A stretch of DNA of 64,000 bases from Linnemannia elongata (Eukaryota; Mortierellomycota; Mortierellomycetes; Mortierellales; Mortierellaceae). Shown in pieces: positions 37,915-49,071 of the stretch (positions within the stretch are counted from its first letter, which is position 1; every line of letters begins with the position of its first letter). The notes below the pieces were generated by a model. That model did not search any database. It was given only the letters and a program-made list of their open reading frames with translations, and had not been told where the DNA came from. The stretch lies in contig JAXBDG010000019.1 in NCBI GenBank assembly GCA_036320915.1, forward strand, positions 310,001 through 374,000, given 5' to 3'. The position numbers were made by a program, and so were the translations under genes.

Positions 37915-39612
37915 TCGTTGGAAAGGAAGAGTGAGTGTTATTGCTTTTTGAAGTGTAGTTGTTCCTGTTTATGCGCCTCCTTCAGGTAAGCTAACGAAAT
38001 GAACTAAAAAGTAAGTGATTGTATTATGTGAATGCCTATCTGTCCATTGTCGCCATCATGCACTAAAGCAAAAAAAAAAAAAAAAAAAAAAACAGCACCG
38101 TCTTCCGTTCGGGTATGATTCGGTCAAAGGAAGAAGAGCGTTTGTTTGACTGTTTTGAGTAGGTACATAATAAATTCAATTGAATAATGATGGATGTGGC
38201 ACAGGACAGGCGACCAATTAAGACCCCGGGCACTGATCCTTCGCTTTAATTTACTACTTTAATCCAATAAAAAAACGGATCAGCTTGATTTTAAGCACGG
38301 AGGGGATCATCGTAGGTCGTTAGTGGATCGAAAGGGATGGACGATGATGGCATAGGGAGGCAGAACCTGATTCCCCGAAAAGTTAATTTTTTTTCTTTTT
38401 CGTTGTTTCCCTTTGCTCTCTCCTTTCTCTCTTTTCTATCGCTCTCATGCGAGGGATAAGAGAAACACTCAAACACATATACCGTTCAGAACACTATCGG
38501 GTTGCTCGGACACCAAAGTCATATAAATCCACCACATTGAAAGAAAAAAAGAAAAAAAAAAAAAGACAGAGAAGGGTGGGCAGAGGAGCAAAGGATTATG
38601 AACAGTAACCAAAAAAGGGGTATATTCACCCGTTGTTTCGTTCCCTACTTTGTTTTCTTCATGAATATGTATGTTGGCGTTGAGAGGGGAGCTGAAATGA
38701 AGACAACAATGGAGGACAGTGTGAGAGACAGTGTGAGGCGGAGAGAAACGAAAAGAAAACAGAGATACAAAGAGAGAGAGCCTGTAAAAGATAAAAAAGA
38801 GGAGACTAGGGAGGCATGTACGAGCTTGCAAGGGTGTACCCTTTTATCTGTATTCTAACTTGAATGGGGTATGTTCGTGGGCAGAAATGTAAGACCAAAA
38901 AAAAAAAAAAAAAAAAAAAAAACAAACACGACGAGAAAAAAAAGTCGCGAAAATGCAATTCGGCGCCAGAACAGAGGGATGTTGGATCGGGGTAGTCATA
39001 ACGGAGTGGTAATGATGGCCAGGTCGGCTTCAAGAGATTTCCCTTAATCTTCCCCGATTGCTTTCGTTCGATGCCTTTTTTTTGTGCCAAGAAAATAAGC
39101 GACGTAGTCAGCAGTCTTTATAATAATAGTGGAAGAAAAAAAGAAAGAAAAGAAGCAACGAGAGCTAGGGGGAGAGAGAGAGAGCGTCATATCGGGGGGT
39201 GTATAGGTGGTGAAGGTGTCAGCCAAGAGAGAAGACGAGGAAGTCCAGAGTGAGGGCAGCCAGTTAGCAACGAGATATAAGGATCTAATAGAATCGGGGT
39301 AGAGTTGTATTGAGTCGTGGATGATCGCTTCTTGGCCTTTTGTGTTATGCTTGTATTAGGAAATAAAAGAGAAATCCCAGAACAGAAAATACAAGAAAAA
39401 TAATATGTATGAAAAAAGAGACGTTGAAGAAAGAAGAATAATTCAGTAGAAAGAGTAGACTAAGGAGGAAGGGAGGGAGAGACATTAGTATGCGAAGGGC
39501 GACAATGCAAAGAAGGTGAGTTTTTTTTTTTTTTTTTATTGTTTTAGTGTGGGTGAGTGTGGGTACTGTAGTAAGAAAAAAGAAAAAAAAGGCTCCGAAT
39601 TGTGTTAGTTAG

Positions 39613-39619
39613 TGTGTGC

Positions 39620-39658
<39 letters not shown>
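39613..39658. repeat. (TG)n-(AG)n compound microsatellite
   Basis: A TG run passes directly into an AG run. Confidence 0.9.
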
Positions 39659-40037
39659 TGAGTGATGTTTGTCCATTCAACGACTTTGCCCGTGATGAAC
39701 GATGCTCCTTTATTGAACAAAAAGCGAGTAAGACGAGGTCATCATCATCATCATCATCGACTGGGTAACATTTTCTTTTTTATGAGATAACGCATATTTC
39801 AATGGTCTCTCTTCTTCCACTCTCGTCTGGGTGGGGGGGGGGTATAAAAAGGGAACCGAATATCCCTCTTACCTTTTTTCTCGTATCTTCTTTCTTCTCT
39901 CTTCTTTCTTTTCCTTCTCTTCCTCTTTGACTTCTACTCACTTTCTCACACACACACTCACTCACTCACTCACTCATTTATTCTCTCGTTTACATTTTGC
40001 CCATACTATCCTCAGCAACAACCATCGCAACCAACCG

Positions 40038-40080
40038 ACAACAACAGCAACAGCAACAGCAACACACACACACACACACA

Positions 40081-40126
<46 letters not shown>

Positions 40127-40139
40127 CTCTCTCTCTCTC
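40038..40139. repeat. Compound (CAACAG)n-(AC)n-(CT)n repeat in the bZIP leader
   Basis: CAACAG-type units, then an AC run (about 40062-40082), then a CT run to 40139, all 230-330 bp before the bZIP start codon and probably inside its transcript leader. Confidence 0.9.
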
Positions 40140-40368
40140 CTCCACTCATAAACCCCTTTTGTCTCTCGCTTCATTTTTCAAACTCTCATTTATCCCTCTT
40201 AGTTACTTTTTGCCTCTTCTTTTCCCACAGTAACAGCAACCAACAAAGCCAAGGGAAAAAAAAAGAACTTTTTCTTCGACCTTTCTGTTCATTTTCACTT
40301 CCCCCAGTCGTCTTTCCTGTCCGTCTCTACCAAAACAACAACGAACGACCAACAACAACACGCATACT

Positions 40369-40750
40369 ATGTCTTTGGAAGCCGAAATTCGTCGAGGTAA
40401 GAACGGCCTCCCCTTGTGCTCTTTTGCGCGCACACATCATACACGAACACATCCTGCATCTTCCTCTTATGTCTACTTCTGCTTCTTCCTGCTCATTTCA
40501 CCCATACACATGTGTGTATTCACACGCCCTTTGAACACCCTACTTCCCAGGCCGATAAGCTTTCAAACACGCACACTCTCACTCTCGCTTTCGATGTAAC
40601 AGCGACATCAATAACAACATCATCAACACAAATATAATCAACACCATAATGCACTATACCCTTTTACTCAACTCTCGCGCTCTCCTGTATTTCCATGGCG
40701 GGTCGCATCTTTTTTTTATTTTATTTTTTTTTGGGATAAAATTTCTGCAC

Positions 40751-40784
<34 letters not shown>

Positions 40785-42579
40785 CTCATATTCTCTCTAC
40801 TTCTCTACCCCTCTGTACTATTGCCCAATGTTGTTTTCAAAATTTGCAGTGGTGAATAATCGCGAGATCAAGACCCGGTCCAACAAAATCTGCACCCCTT
40901 TTTTTCCTTAAAAACATCCTCGCAGCTGCCAGCCCTTCATGTCCCCGGCTCAGCTCACTCTTTATATCTCTATCTGCCATCCCGCACTATTAAAGAAGCT
41001 CTCAAACACCCCCTCTATGTGTGTGCGCCTGTGTGTATTTCTACCATGTCGATTACGAGATGATATACTTGTACATCTTACCAACTCTATCCTTCTCTTA
41101 TTTTCATCTCTCCCTCCTTTACTCCATCTCCCTTATCAATCACCTCTTCACCTCCCTTTACTTCCTCTTTGGTGGACATCGTCTTCATTTCTTTCCCCCT
41201 AAAAAGACACTGCCAATCTCACACCTACTCGCTTCCTCTTGGAATGTGGTGAGATCACTCCTGGCTTTGGTCTCAACTTCGAAAACACTTACAACCCTTT
41301 TGACGCCAGCTGCAAATATCTCACCAACAGCAACAATAACAACAACAGCAACAACAACAATACCTTCAAGACCGACGCCGACTCTTTCAACTCTGACAAC
41401 AACAGGAACGCCATGACCTCTGCTCCTATTCAACACCCTTGGTCCGACATGGTCTTTGATGAATCCTATCTGCCTATGCGTCAAATGACTCCCGGAATCT
41501 CGCCTCCTTCTTCTACCTCTTCCTTTTCGTCTTCGTCGTCTATTTCGTCGACAGCCACCTCCCAGTCGTTCTATTCTCCTTCAAACACCAGCCCCATCCA
41601 AGCGTTCCATCCACGCATGATGTCCATGACTTCGGACCATCTCATTTCTCATCCCGAGGTCTCGCACACCCTTACTCACGAATACCATGTCCTCTATGAT
41701 AAACTCGTTCCCTCCAAAAAGTCGTACCACAGTGATCAAGATCTCCCTCAGCTTTCGCCCGATTCCCCTTCTCCCGATTCACTCATTCCCACAGGCATCC
41801 TCCGCAACAACAGTATCACTATGGACAACCAAGCCCACGACTCTTACCCACCTCAGCAAGCCGACATCGACAACAACGACAACGACAGCTCCGACGATGG
41901 CGACCAAGATATGAGCGACGTCGACAACAGCGGCATGGATGTCGATTCGAACGAGTACAATGACGACCATGACGACCAAGACTCTGCTACCTCACGCAGC
42001 TCGCAATCCTCTCGAGACCCCTCGGCTGCAAGCGAGTCGTCCCCCCCCAAGATGACACGAACCCGAACCTCCAAGCGCGCCGCCGCTGCCGCCGCTGCCT
42101 CGGCGATCTCGTCAAAGACATCAGCAAAGTCCAAGAGGTCTTCTACCGCGTCAAAATCCAAAGCCAAGGACTCTAGTACTGCGACCTCTAGCAACTCCAA
42201 GAAGTCGACCAAGAACGTCGGTGTCGCCAAGACCCTTTCCCAGCTGCGCAAGCACTCTTCCTCTGAGGAGGAGTCTCCCGAGGCCAAGCGTCAAAAGTTC
42301 TTGGAACGCAACCGCATGGCAGCCTCCAAGTGCCGTGAGAAGAAGAGGTTGCAGACGCTCAAGACCATCGAGGATGCCGACGTCATCACTGCTCGCAACC
42401 AGGCCCTACACGAGACTCTTGATGAGCTACAAGAAGAGGTCCGGACGCTCAAGAACTTGATTCTATGCCACCGCGACTGCGGATGCGATGTCATCCAGAA
42501 GTTTGTGCAGAGCAGCTTCAAAGTTCCCTCCGTCCACGTCCATGCTCCTCCCAGCCAATCGTTCTTCAAGCGATTCTAA
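40369..42579 (+). CDS. ATF/CREB-type bZIP transcription factor
   Basis: Nuclear DNA-binding regulator; fungal ATF/CREB factors (Atf1 type) act downstream of stress MAP kinases at CRE-like sites. Two exons, 40369-40396 and 41207-42579, separated by an 811-nt intron, give 466 aa. The junction gives MSLEAEIRRDTANLTPTRFL, then GEITPGFGLNFEN, resembling the N-terminal motif of Atf1-like proteins. The middle is Ser/Asn/Asp-rich with an Ala/Lys stretch. The bZIP is at about 370-435: QKFLERNRMAASKCREKKR (NxxAAxxCR basic region), a Leu zipper with LHETLDELQEEVRTL, then ILCHRDCGCDVIQ, the Cys-containing extension typical of ATF/CREB fungal factors. SP/TP sites before the bZIP could be MAPK targets. A short exon hidden in the long first intron is possible. 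Confidence 0.88.
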
Positions 42580-43828
42580 GCTGGACAATGGAATGAAGCC
42601 GTATTTTGTCGACTTTTTTTTTTTTTTTTCTGCTCCTCGTCTTTGAAGCATGGAAACTGCCCACCTTCTTTGATCATTTCTTTTTTCATTCCGCCCCTCC
42701 ACTCCACTTTTATAATTTTCCCCTCGGCCAACTTGTACATACTCCAGGACTCCATAGTCACCTTTTTTCTTTGACTTGTCCCCTTCATCTCTAGCCCTGC
42801 ACTTACTCGCACTGTATTATATCGCATTTTGAACGACAAAAAACAAAAGCCCCTGTCTCTTGATGAGCACACACACCTCATGTCTTTCTTTTCTAAGGGA
42901 AGAAAAAAACAATCCAAAACACAACAAAAAGCAATAAAGTCTTTAGCGAAGAAACCATTTTTGTGAATTTATTTTTGTGCCTGAAGATCATCATGATTAT
43001 ACGCGTGCACGTCAGACAAAGCTTAAAAAATCTCCAAACGAGACGCGTCCCGCGTGCTGCACGAAGAAAAATGAACATAAACCTATGTACTTTTTTCATT
43101 TTCGTTTGCATGTCCGTTGGCCGCAATACAACTTTTCGATCCAATCGGGAAGACAGGGTTTTGCGTCCCCCTTTTCCCTTTACTTTTTATGCCTTTGGTG
43201 CTCGTTTCGTCAGCGAGCAAAAAGAGAACCAGCAGCACAGGATCGGGATGAGCAGAACATTACAGCACACCACTCTGCAGGTCAGTCGCAATTATTGTCT
43301 TCACTCGACAAAGAGACTGACAAGGCAGGCAAGCTCAAACATGATGCAGGATGCAGCAGAGGAGACTCTGAGGCATAGAGAGACAGGGAAAAAAAGAGAT
43401 AGAGAGAGAGAGAGAGTGTGTGTGTGTATGAGGGAAGAGAGGGAAGAGAAGGAAGAGACAAGGAGAAAAGACCCGCGGGATGAATCGATGAACACAAGAA
43501 GGAAAACCCTGACCCATCTGTTTGTTTGTTTTGCATAAACGAGTTTGCCGTTGGGCGTTCCGTCCCTTCTTTTGTTTCCACTACCTTCCTTTCTTCCCTT
43601 TTGCCTTCTTTTCTTCCCTCCTTTCTCTTCTCTTTTCTCAACTTTCTTTATTCAACCCCCTTTGACACCTCTTCATCCTACACCCTCATTTTTTCCTTCA
43701 ATCCCCTTCCCCTTTCAAAACAAGAACTCCACCTCCTACTTTTCGTTTCTTTCTTGCCGATTTCCCTTACTCGCCCCGACAAATAAAAAAGAGCACCCAC
43801 ACCCAACTTGGACACAAAACCGACAACC
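42580..43828. other. Spacer between bZIP and YPD1 genes
   Basis: 1.25 kb: bZIP 3' UTR (poly-T near 42617-42630), AT-rich sequence, a GA-rich (AGAGAG) stretch near 43400-43465, and a CT-rich YPD1 leader from 43560. No gene supported. Confidence 0.55.
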
Positions 43829-46177
43829 ATGGCAGTGGTAAGCGTAACTGTAAGGATCACGTGCATTGGACCTAGAAAACCACGGGGACCGGGGACGGGG
43901 GCACCCTACCTACGGCTTCCCCCTTTCCCATTCCTTCGTTGACTTCCTGACTCTTGTTCATTCATTTACCCACACTCCTCGGAATGAGGCAAAAAATAAG
44001 GTCGGAGGAATGAGAGAGGGCCATGGAGTAGAGAGACAATGAGAGAAGGAGAGAAGGGCGATGACGAAAGGGAAAGAAGACAATGAGAAACATGAAGACC
44101 CCAGGTGCAAAGACTACACCATTGCTTCGGAGGAGGAGGGCAAGACATGTACAACGAAAAATATACACGCCACCATTTCGTTGATTTCACCCTCATACAT
44201 GCTATACACACATGCTCATTCATTTTCAACCCTAATGCATCCTCGTAGGAACTGAGAGACGAAACTGACAGCGGAAGCGACCTGTCCAGACCTGGGTCGC
44301 CATCACCTTCTTCGCCCACACCATCACTCAGTATGACGACCAGTAGTGATGGAGAAGGGATCGTGGACCACTCGACATTTAACCAATTGCTCGATTTGGA
44401 TATGGAGGACGACGACGAGTTCTCGAGGACGTTGGTCCACAACTACTTTGAGCAGGCGCAGCGAGCCTTTGGCGACATGGATGCTGCCATGTAAGTTTAC
44501 AGTTGGGGAAGCCTTTTTTGTTTTGTTTTGTGCTTTATGCATTTATGCAGGGATTGTTGGGAAGAGGGGAAGGAAGATGTTTGTTTTTAGACAGTAGTGG
44601 TGGCGATGGATGAATGATGAACATGATGTTGAGGGCAGCGAGGGGATGCTTGTCCACTTGTTCTGGTTTGATCTTTTGTCCTATACCATGCGGTCCCTCT
44701 TTGCTTTGCTAACCAGACGGGTCATCGGTTCAGTCAGTCTTCTGTTCAAAACACCTGTTACGTCGCGGCGGAATCCTCACAAAAATTAGCGCATATCTTT
44801 CTTGTTCTAGCTCTTTTTCTTGTACTTTTTTTCGGCTTTGTTCTTCTTTGCACTCCTTTCGAGAGCAGGCAGCGGGTGTACATGCATGATGGATGTAAGG
44901 GTATGGTGTAGTGAGAAAAGAGTAAGAATGGGAGTCTGAGACCACGATTGGCAAGGGCTGGAAAAGTATATTGCGTGTGTGTGAATGTGGATAAGACAGA
45001 ACAATACAAAGGCCACGCAAGGCATGTGGCATTGCATTGGCTAATCGGAGGTCCTACTCCCTTGTTCTGTTCTGTTCTGTTCTGTTCTCTTTCATTGTTC
45101 GATTGGTCCTGCCACCGTCTTTCTGCTCGTTTATCCTCCCCACACACACTCAAAAGACGCAACGAAAGAGAACGAGGAGAGAGAAAATACCCTAGCATCG
45201 TTTTTCATATGTCCCATGTGTTCAAGCAAGAGACACTTTATTTTTGTCTGTGTGTGGTTGTGTTTTGGTCAAGAATTTTGCGCTAAGCGCTTCTTTCATT
45301 CATGCCTGTATGGTGGTATCGTGGTGTTTGGTGTAGTGTGGTGAAGGGGGAATGGATGGTTCTTGGAACAAAGAAAAGGCTATATTGTGTTTTTTTTTCC
45401 TATTTCTGCTTGGAGACAGAATCAAAAACACAAAAGATAGCTGAACTCATGGCAACAAAAAGAAAGCGACAGCAAGAACGAAGAAGAAAACCATAATCTC
45501 AGGGGTGAGGGACTGTCTGGGACATAGATTGCATGGCTAGGTTCACGGCATTTCCTTTTTCTGCGCATCCTCCTACCTTTCCTTTCTTTCCTTTGCCCTA
45601 CCCCCCCTTCGGTTACAACCGTCTCTGTCTTTATTTCCTTGTGCTCTTAGTGCCCTGTGTGTTCTGTGTGTTTCTCAATGCAATGCTGTTTTTTCCGCTG
45701 CACTGTTTGTCTTTGTTGTTGATTGCTTGATTGCTTGTTTGTTGTTTGCGCCTTTATTTGATTTCCTAAGTTCCATCCTATTTTACCGCCGATCCGTTGT
45801 ATCTTCCTTTCCGTTTTATCTCTTCACGACTACTCACCCTTTTTTTTTTGTTCTAATGTACGCTTAGGTCGGCGTCAGACCTGTTGGGACTGTCACGGCT
45901 AGGCCACTTCCTGAAGGGCTCATCTGCACAACTGGGAGTTCTGAAGGTCAAGGCGTCGTGTGAGAAACTACAATACTATGGTCAGGGAATGGACGCGGCG
46001 GGTCAGCATTCTTCGATTTCGAATGAAGAGGCCGAAAAACAGATCCGGGTTCTCTTGATCCAGATGAGGCGCGAGTATGATGAAGCGGAGACCTATCTGA
46101 GGGTGTTTTATGGCGAGCAGAAATTGGAGCAGCAATTGGAGCAGGAGGAGGAGCAGGAGCAGCAGCAGCAACAATGA
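43829..46177 (+). CDS. YPD1: Histidine phosphotransfer (HPt) protein, YPD1 type
   Basis: Relays phosphate from a hybrid histidine kinase to response regulators in the osmotic/oxidative stress phosphorelay. Three exons, 43829-43837, 44249-44490 and 45868-46177, give 186 aa. Exon 1 encodes only MAV. The HPt helices read FNQLLDLDMEDDDEFSRTLVHNYFEQAQ, then SRLGHFLKGSSAQLGV, in which His97 is the phosphoacceptor and Lys100 and Gly101 are the conserved neighbours, then KVKASCEKLQYYGQG. The C-terminal tail is Glu/Gln-rich. Intron 1 is 411 nt and intron 2 is 1377 nt, by far the longest intron in the window. The exon 2-3 splice falls in helix B/C, so retaining intron 2 would abolish the phospho-His. 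Downstream response regulators are not in the window. Confidence 0.93.
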
Positions 46178-46248
46178 GATGGATAGGAGATATTCATAAC
46201 ATTGGATCAATGTAGCAATAGCTCTTTCCTTTTCAACCATATACTCTC

Positions 46249-46339
<91 letters not shown>

Positions 46340-47067
46340 GCAACAAAATAACCTTACAATAATGAATCGCGCCTTTTTCCAATTACTTTTCTTTCTGTTG
46401 GTAATCATTTTTTTTCCCAGAGGGTGGTGTAACAAGAATGAATGATAGTGCTTTACGCCCTGAATTGATAGAGGTTTTTTTCCTTCCAGAATGGACGAAT
46501 AGCGAAACAGCGAGCAAAAAAACGCAAGGTTGCAATAAGGAGAAAAAGAAATAATGCACCTTGCATTGCAGGTCGTTTTTTTTTGGGAGGGAAAGGAAGA
46601 AAGAGGAGAGAGAGAGAGGGGAGGGGGAGAGGCAATCAAGGAAATGCATGAATCGTTGCGTTTGAGGAAGGGAAGGAAAAGAAAGAGAGAGAGAAAGAGA
46701 GAGAGGTGGTTCGTGCGAGCGGGACGGAAAGGAAAATCAGCAACAAATGACCGAAGGGAAGGGAAGGTTTGTCCATTTTGAGAAGGAGATGGCAGTGTCG
46801 GTGGCAGTGGCATGGCAAAGAGACTTTTCAGAATGTTGCTAGCGATTTATTGAATGGAGTGGGGTGTGTGCGCATTTTGTTAATTTTTCAAAGCCACAGG
46901 CAGACATGGAAAAAAAAGGTCGGAAGAGACCGCCACCATCTTTTTTTTCTTCTTCTTTGCATCGCCCACCTTGCTTGCATCACGGACGCTAGACTTCCCC
47001 ATCAGAACCTGAACCAGGACAACGCGCAAGGACGCAAAGGACATAAAAAAAGCAAGGATAAGACAAG
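46178..47067. other. Spacer between YPD1 and CIA30
   Basis: Nearly 900 bp: microsatellite, AT-rich sequence, a GA-rich block (46595-46705), then the CIA30 promoter. No gene supported. Confidence 0.55.
46253..46337. repeat. (AC)28-(CT)13 compound microsatellite after YPD1
   Basis: AC run at 46253-46308, then a CT run at 46311-46337, starting 76 bp after the YPD1 stop codon and probably in its 3' UTR. Confidence 0.95.
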
Positions 47068-48842
47068 ATGCTCGGTTTCGTACGCCGTTCCATTAGAGCT
47101 CTTGGAGCAGAGACCGCCAAGGGTAATTGCAAACACGCGCTACTTTGACGAGGCCACAGAGAAGTACAAACCGAGAGGCGCGATCAGAGGAACAGACAAA
47201 TTCAAAGCGGACGGAGCGACGCCTAGGAACAAAGTTTCAACATGTTCAAAGAAAAACCTATCGAACCTACGCCCCCAAAGGAGGATAGATAATAAAGGCG
47301 CGAAGCAGAACATCGGAATCGACACTCCCTCTATATAGGTTACTTCATACTGAGGTAACATAGGGTGGAACTAACGTCACTTTTTATCATATGCATTCTC
47401 TAATCCAAAAATAGTCGCTAGAATGGACCACTCGCCCTGGAAAAGAGAACTGCCAATGGCCTCACTGAAGACGGATGAGGATCTCAAGGGCTGGCTTGTG
47501 GGCTGCGACAAGGACATTGGCGGTTTCTCCGAAGCCAACCTCGAAATCACCAAGAATGGCACCGGTGAGTCCTGTCAGGCAGCACTAGCGTGAACTTTTT
47601 TTAATTCCAGTCAGGCAGGGAGCAGAAGATAATCGAACACCAAAGCAGAATGGATCAAAAACCGAACGCGAAAGCAGGAAAACAAAAGCAGAAACAGTTA
47701 TTGCAACAAACTTGCTTGTGGACGCTTATACAGGAATTAAAAGAGCATTAAGGAGATTTGACCATGAGCTGAAGGAGAGAGAGAGGACCGTGTGTGTTTC
47801 TGACAACTAATTCCCCGCGATGGGTTTTCTTTTGTGCTTCTATACAAACCTGTTAATGCGTATCACTTTTAGGTCGTTTCTTTGGACAGTTGTCTTTGGA
47901 CCTTCCGGAGAACGAAAGCGTCGAAAAGAGTGGATACGCAGGATGCAGAACAAAGGTGAGCAAGCATGAGACCGTGTTACGCGGCATAAGGATTGGAAAG
48001 TGTGCAAACAGCGAAATGAAATAAATGCAGACAGTATCTTAGACACGCGTATCCAGGAATGGGAATTGCAAAGGAAGCGATGGATAGCAGGCACACTGTG
48101 GATAAGGGACAGCAGAGCGAAAATGAACAATGCAAGACATAGTGGGGTCATCCCAATCCATGGGGTCACAGGTCTCTTCCTGCGCTTTTTTCTCCAACCC
48201 AAATTTCCCGGTCTCACTCTCCACTTCGCGTCTTTATTCTAACTCCTTGTTTTTCTTTCCTCTCACATATGTTACGGTTTGAAATAGACAAAAGAATCGT
48301 CCATATTCGGGACGCCTGTTTGGGATACATGTCTGTTTGAATACCTCCAGTTGAAGGTTAAGGGCGACAACCGGAAATACTTTGTCAATCTCCAGACCGA
48401 TGGCGTCGTCCCTACCGATCTCTACCAACACCGACTCTTCCTCAAAACCCCTGGAGAATGGGAGACTGTTCTGGTAGGTTATTGGTTTTGTTCTCTTCCA
48501 TCGAATCGGGAACTCGTGTGCGCGCGTCTGTGTGTGTGCGTTAGATGGATTAACAGTGAGAAGCAATTACAGTTACCCGAACCATTTGCAATCTCATCTC
48601 ACCCCTATCCTTCTCTGTACGACGCGTAAAAACCATGAAACTAGATCCCGTTCAAGGACTTTATTTTGACGAACCAGGGTTTCATTCAGGAGGACCAGAT
48701 TGAGATCTTTAGGGAGAGGGTCAAAAATGTGGGCATATCCATCATCGATAGGACCTCGGGACCATTTGAACTCGAGATTGAGAGTATAAGCGCCGTCAAC
48801 ACCGGCGCCGACCCCAACGCACACGAAGGCGACGACCATTGA
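47068..48842 (+). CDS. CIA30: Complex I intermediate-associated protein 30 (CIA30/NDUFAF1)
   Basis: Assembly chaperone of mitochondrial complex I, associated with intermediates of the membrane arm. Five exons: 47068-47122, 47415-47564, 47873-47955, 48288-48473 and 48645-48842, giving 223 aa. The first residues (MLGFVRRSIRALGAETAK) form an Arg-rich amphipathic helix without acidic residues before Glu, as expected of a mitochondrial presequence. The CIA30 domain follows: LKGWLVGCDKDIGGFSEANLEI, FFGQLSLDLP, SGYAGCRTK, FEYLQLKVKGDNRKYFVNLQT, then EWETVLIPFKDFILTNQG and IDRTSGPFELEIESI. These segments match the family in order. The short His/Asp-rich tail is unremarkable. Another complex I gene, NDUFA1, lies 11 kb away. 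Confidence 0.92.
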
Positions 48843-49071
48843 TGAACAAACTTCAACAAAAGAAATAAAATATTTGGCATTTGGCATTCATTCTTCACAG
48901 CAATCGGTGAATATCAAGTCGTGGGGGGTAATTATCTTTTAGTAATGTACAAGATCAGCGTTTGAGAAGAGAGAAAAATGAAGATGGAAAAATGCTAAGG
49001 AAATGGATGGTTGTCTAGATGCTAAGAAACAAATAACAAAAAACAAAAGTGAACGAACGACAGAATGTAAT

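Larger units (their letters stand above)
35851..40368. other. Repeat-rich gene desert upstream of the bZIP gene
   Basis: About 4.5 kb with no frame that looks like protein. It contains A35 (37878-37912), A23 (about 38069-38091), A24 (about 38898-38921), T18 near 39520, a (TG)n-(AG)n tract at 39613-39658, a G9 tract near 39833 and a long CT-rich leader. The last 500 bp are probably the bZIP promoter and 5' UTR. Confidence 0.6.

Noticed and set aside
40857..40912. A possible extra bZIP exon (VVNNREIKTRSNKICT) in the long first intron
   Set aside because: It has a usable acceptor but no donor before its stop codon, and including it would break the frame that otherwise joins exon 1 to 41207.
44730..45198. 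Minus-strand frames inside YPD1 intron 2 (up to 146 codons)
   Set aside because: No domain, mixed composition, driven partly by TTCTG repeats. Not enough to call an antisense gene.
46769..47338. A 189-codon plus frame over the CIA30 start
   Set aside because: It is in a different frame from the presequence and reads through a clear GT donor. CIA30 splicing explains the region.
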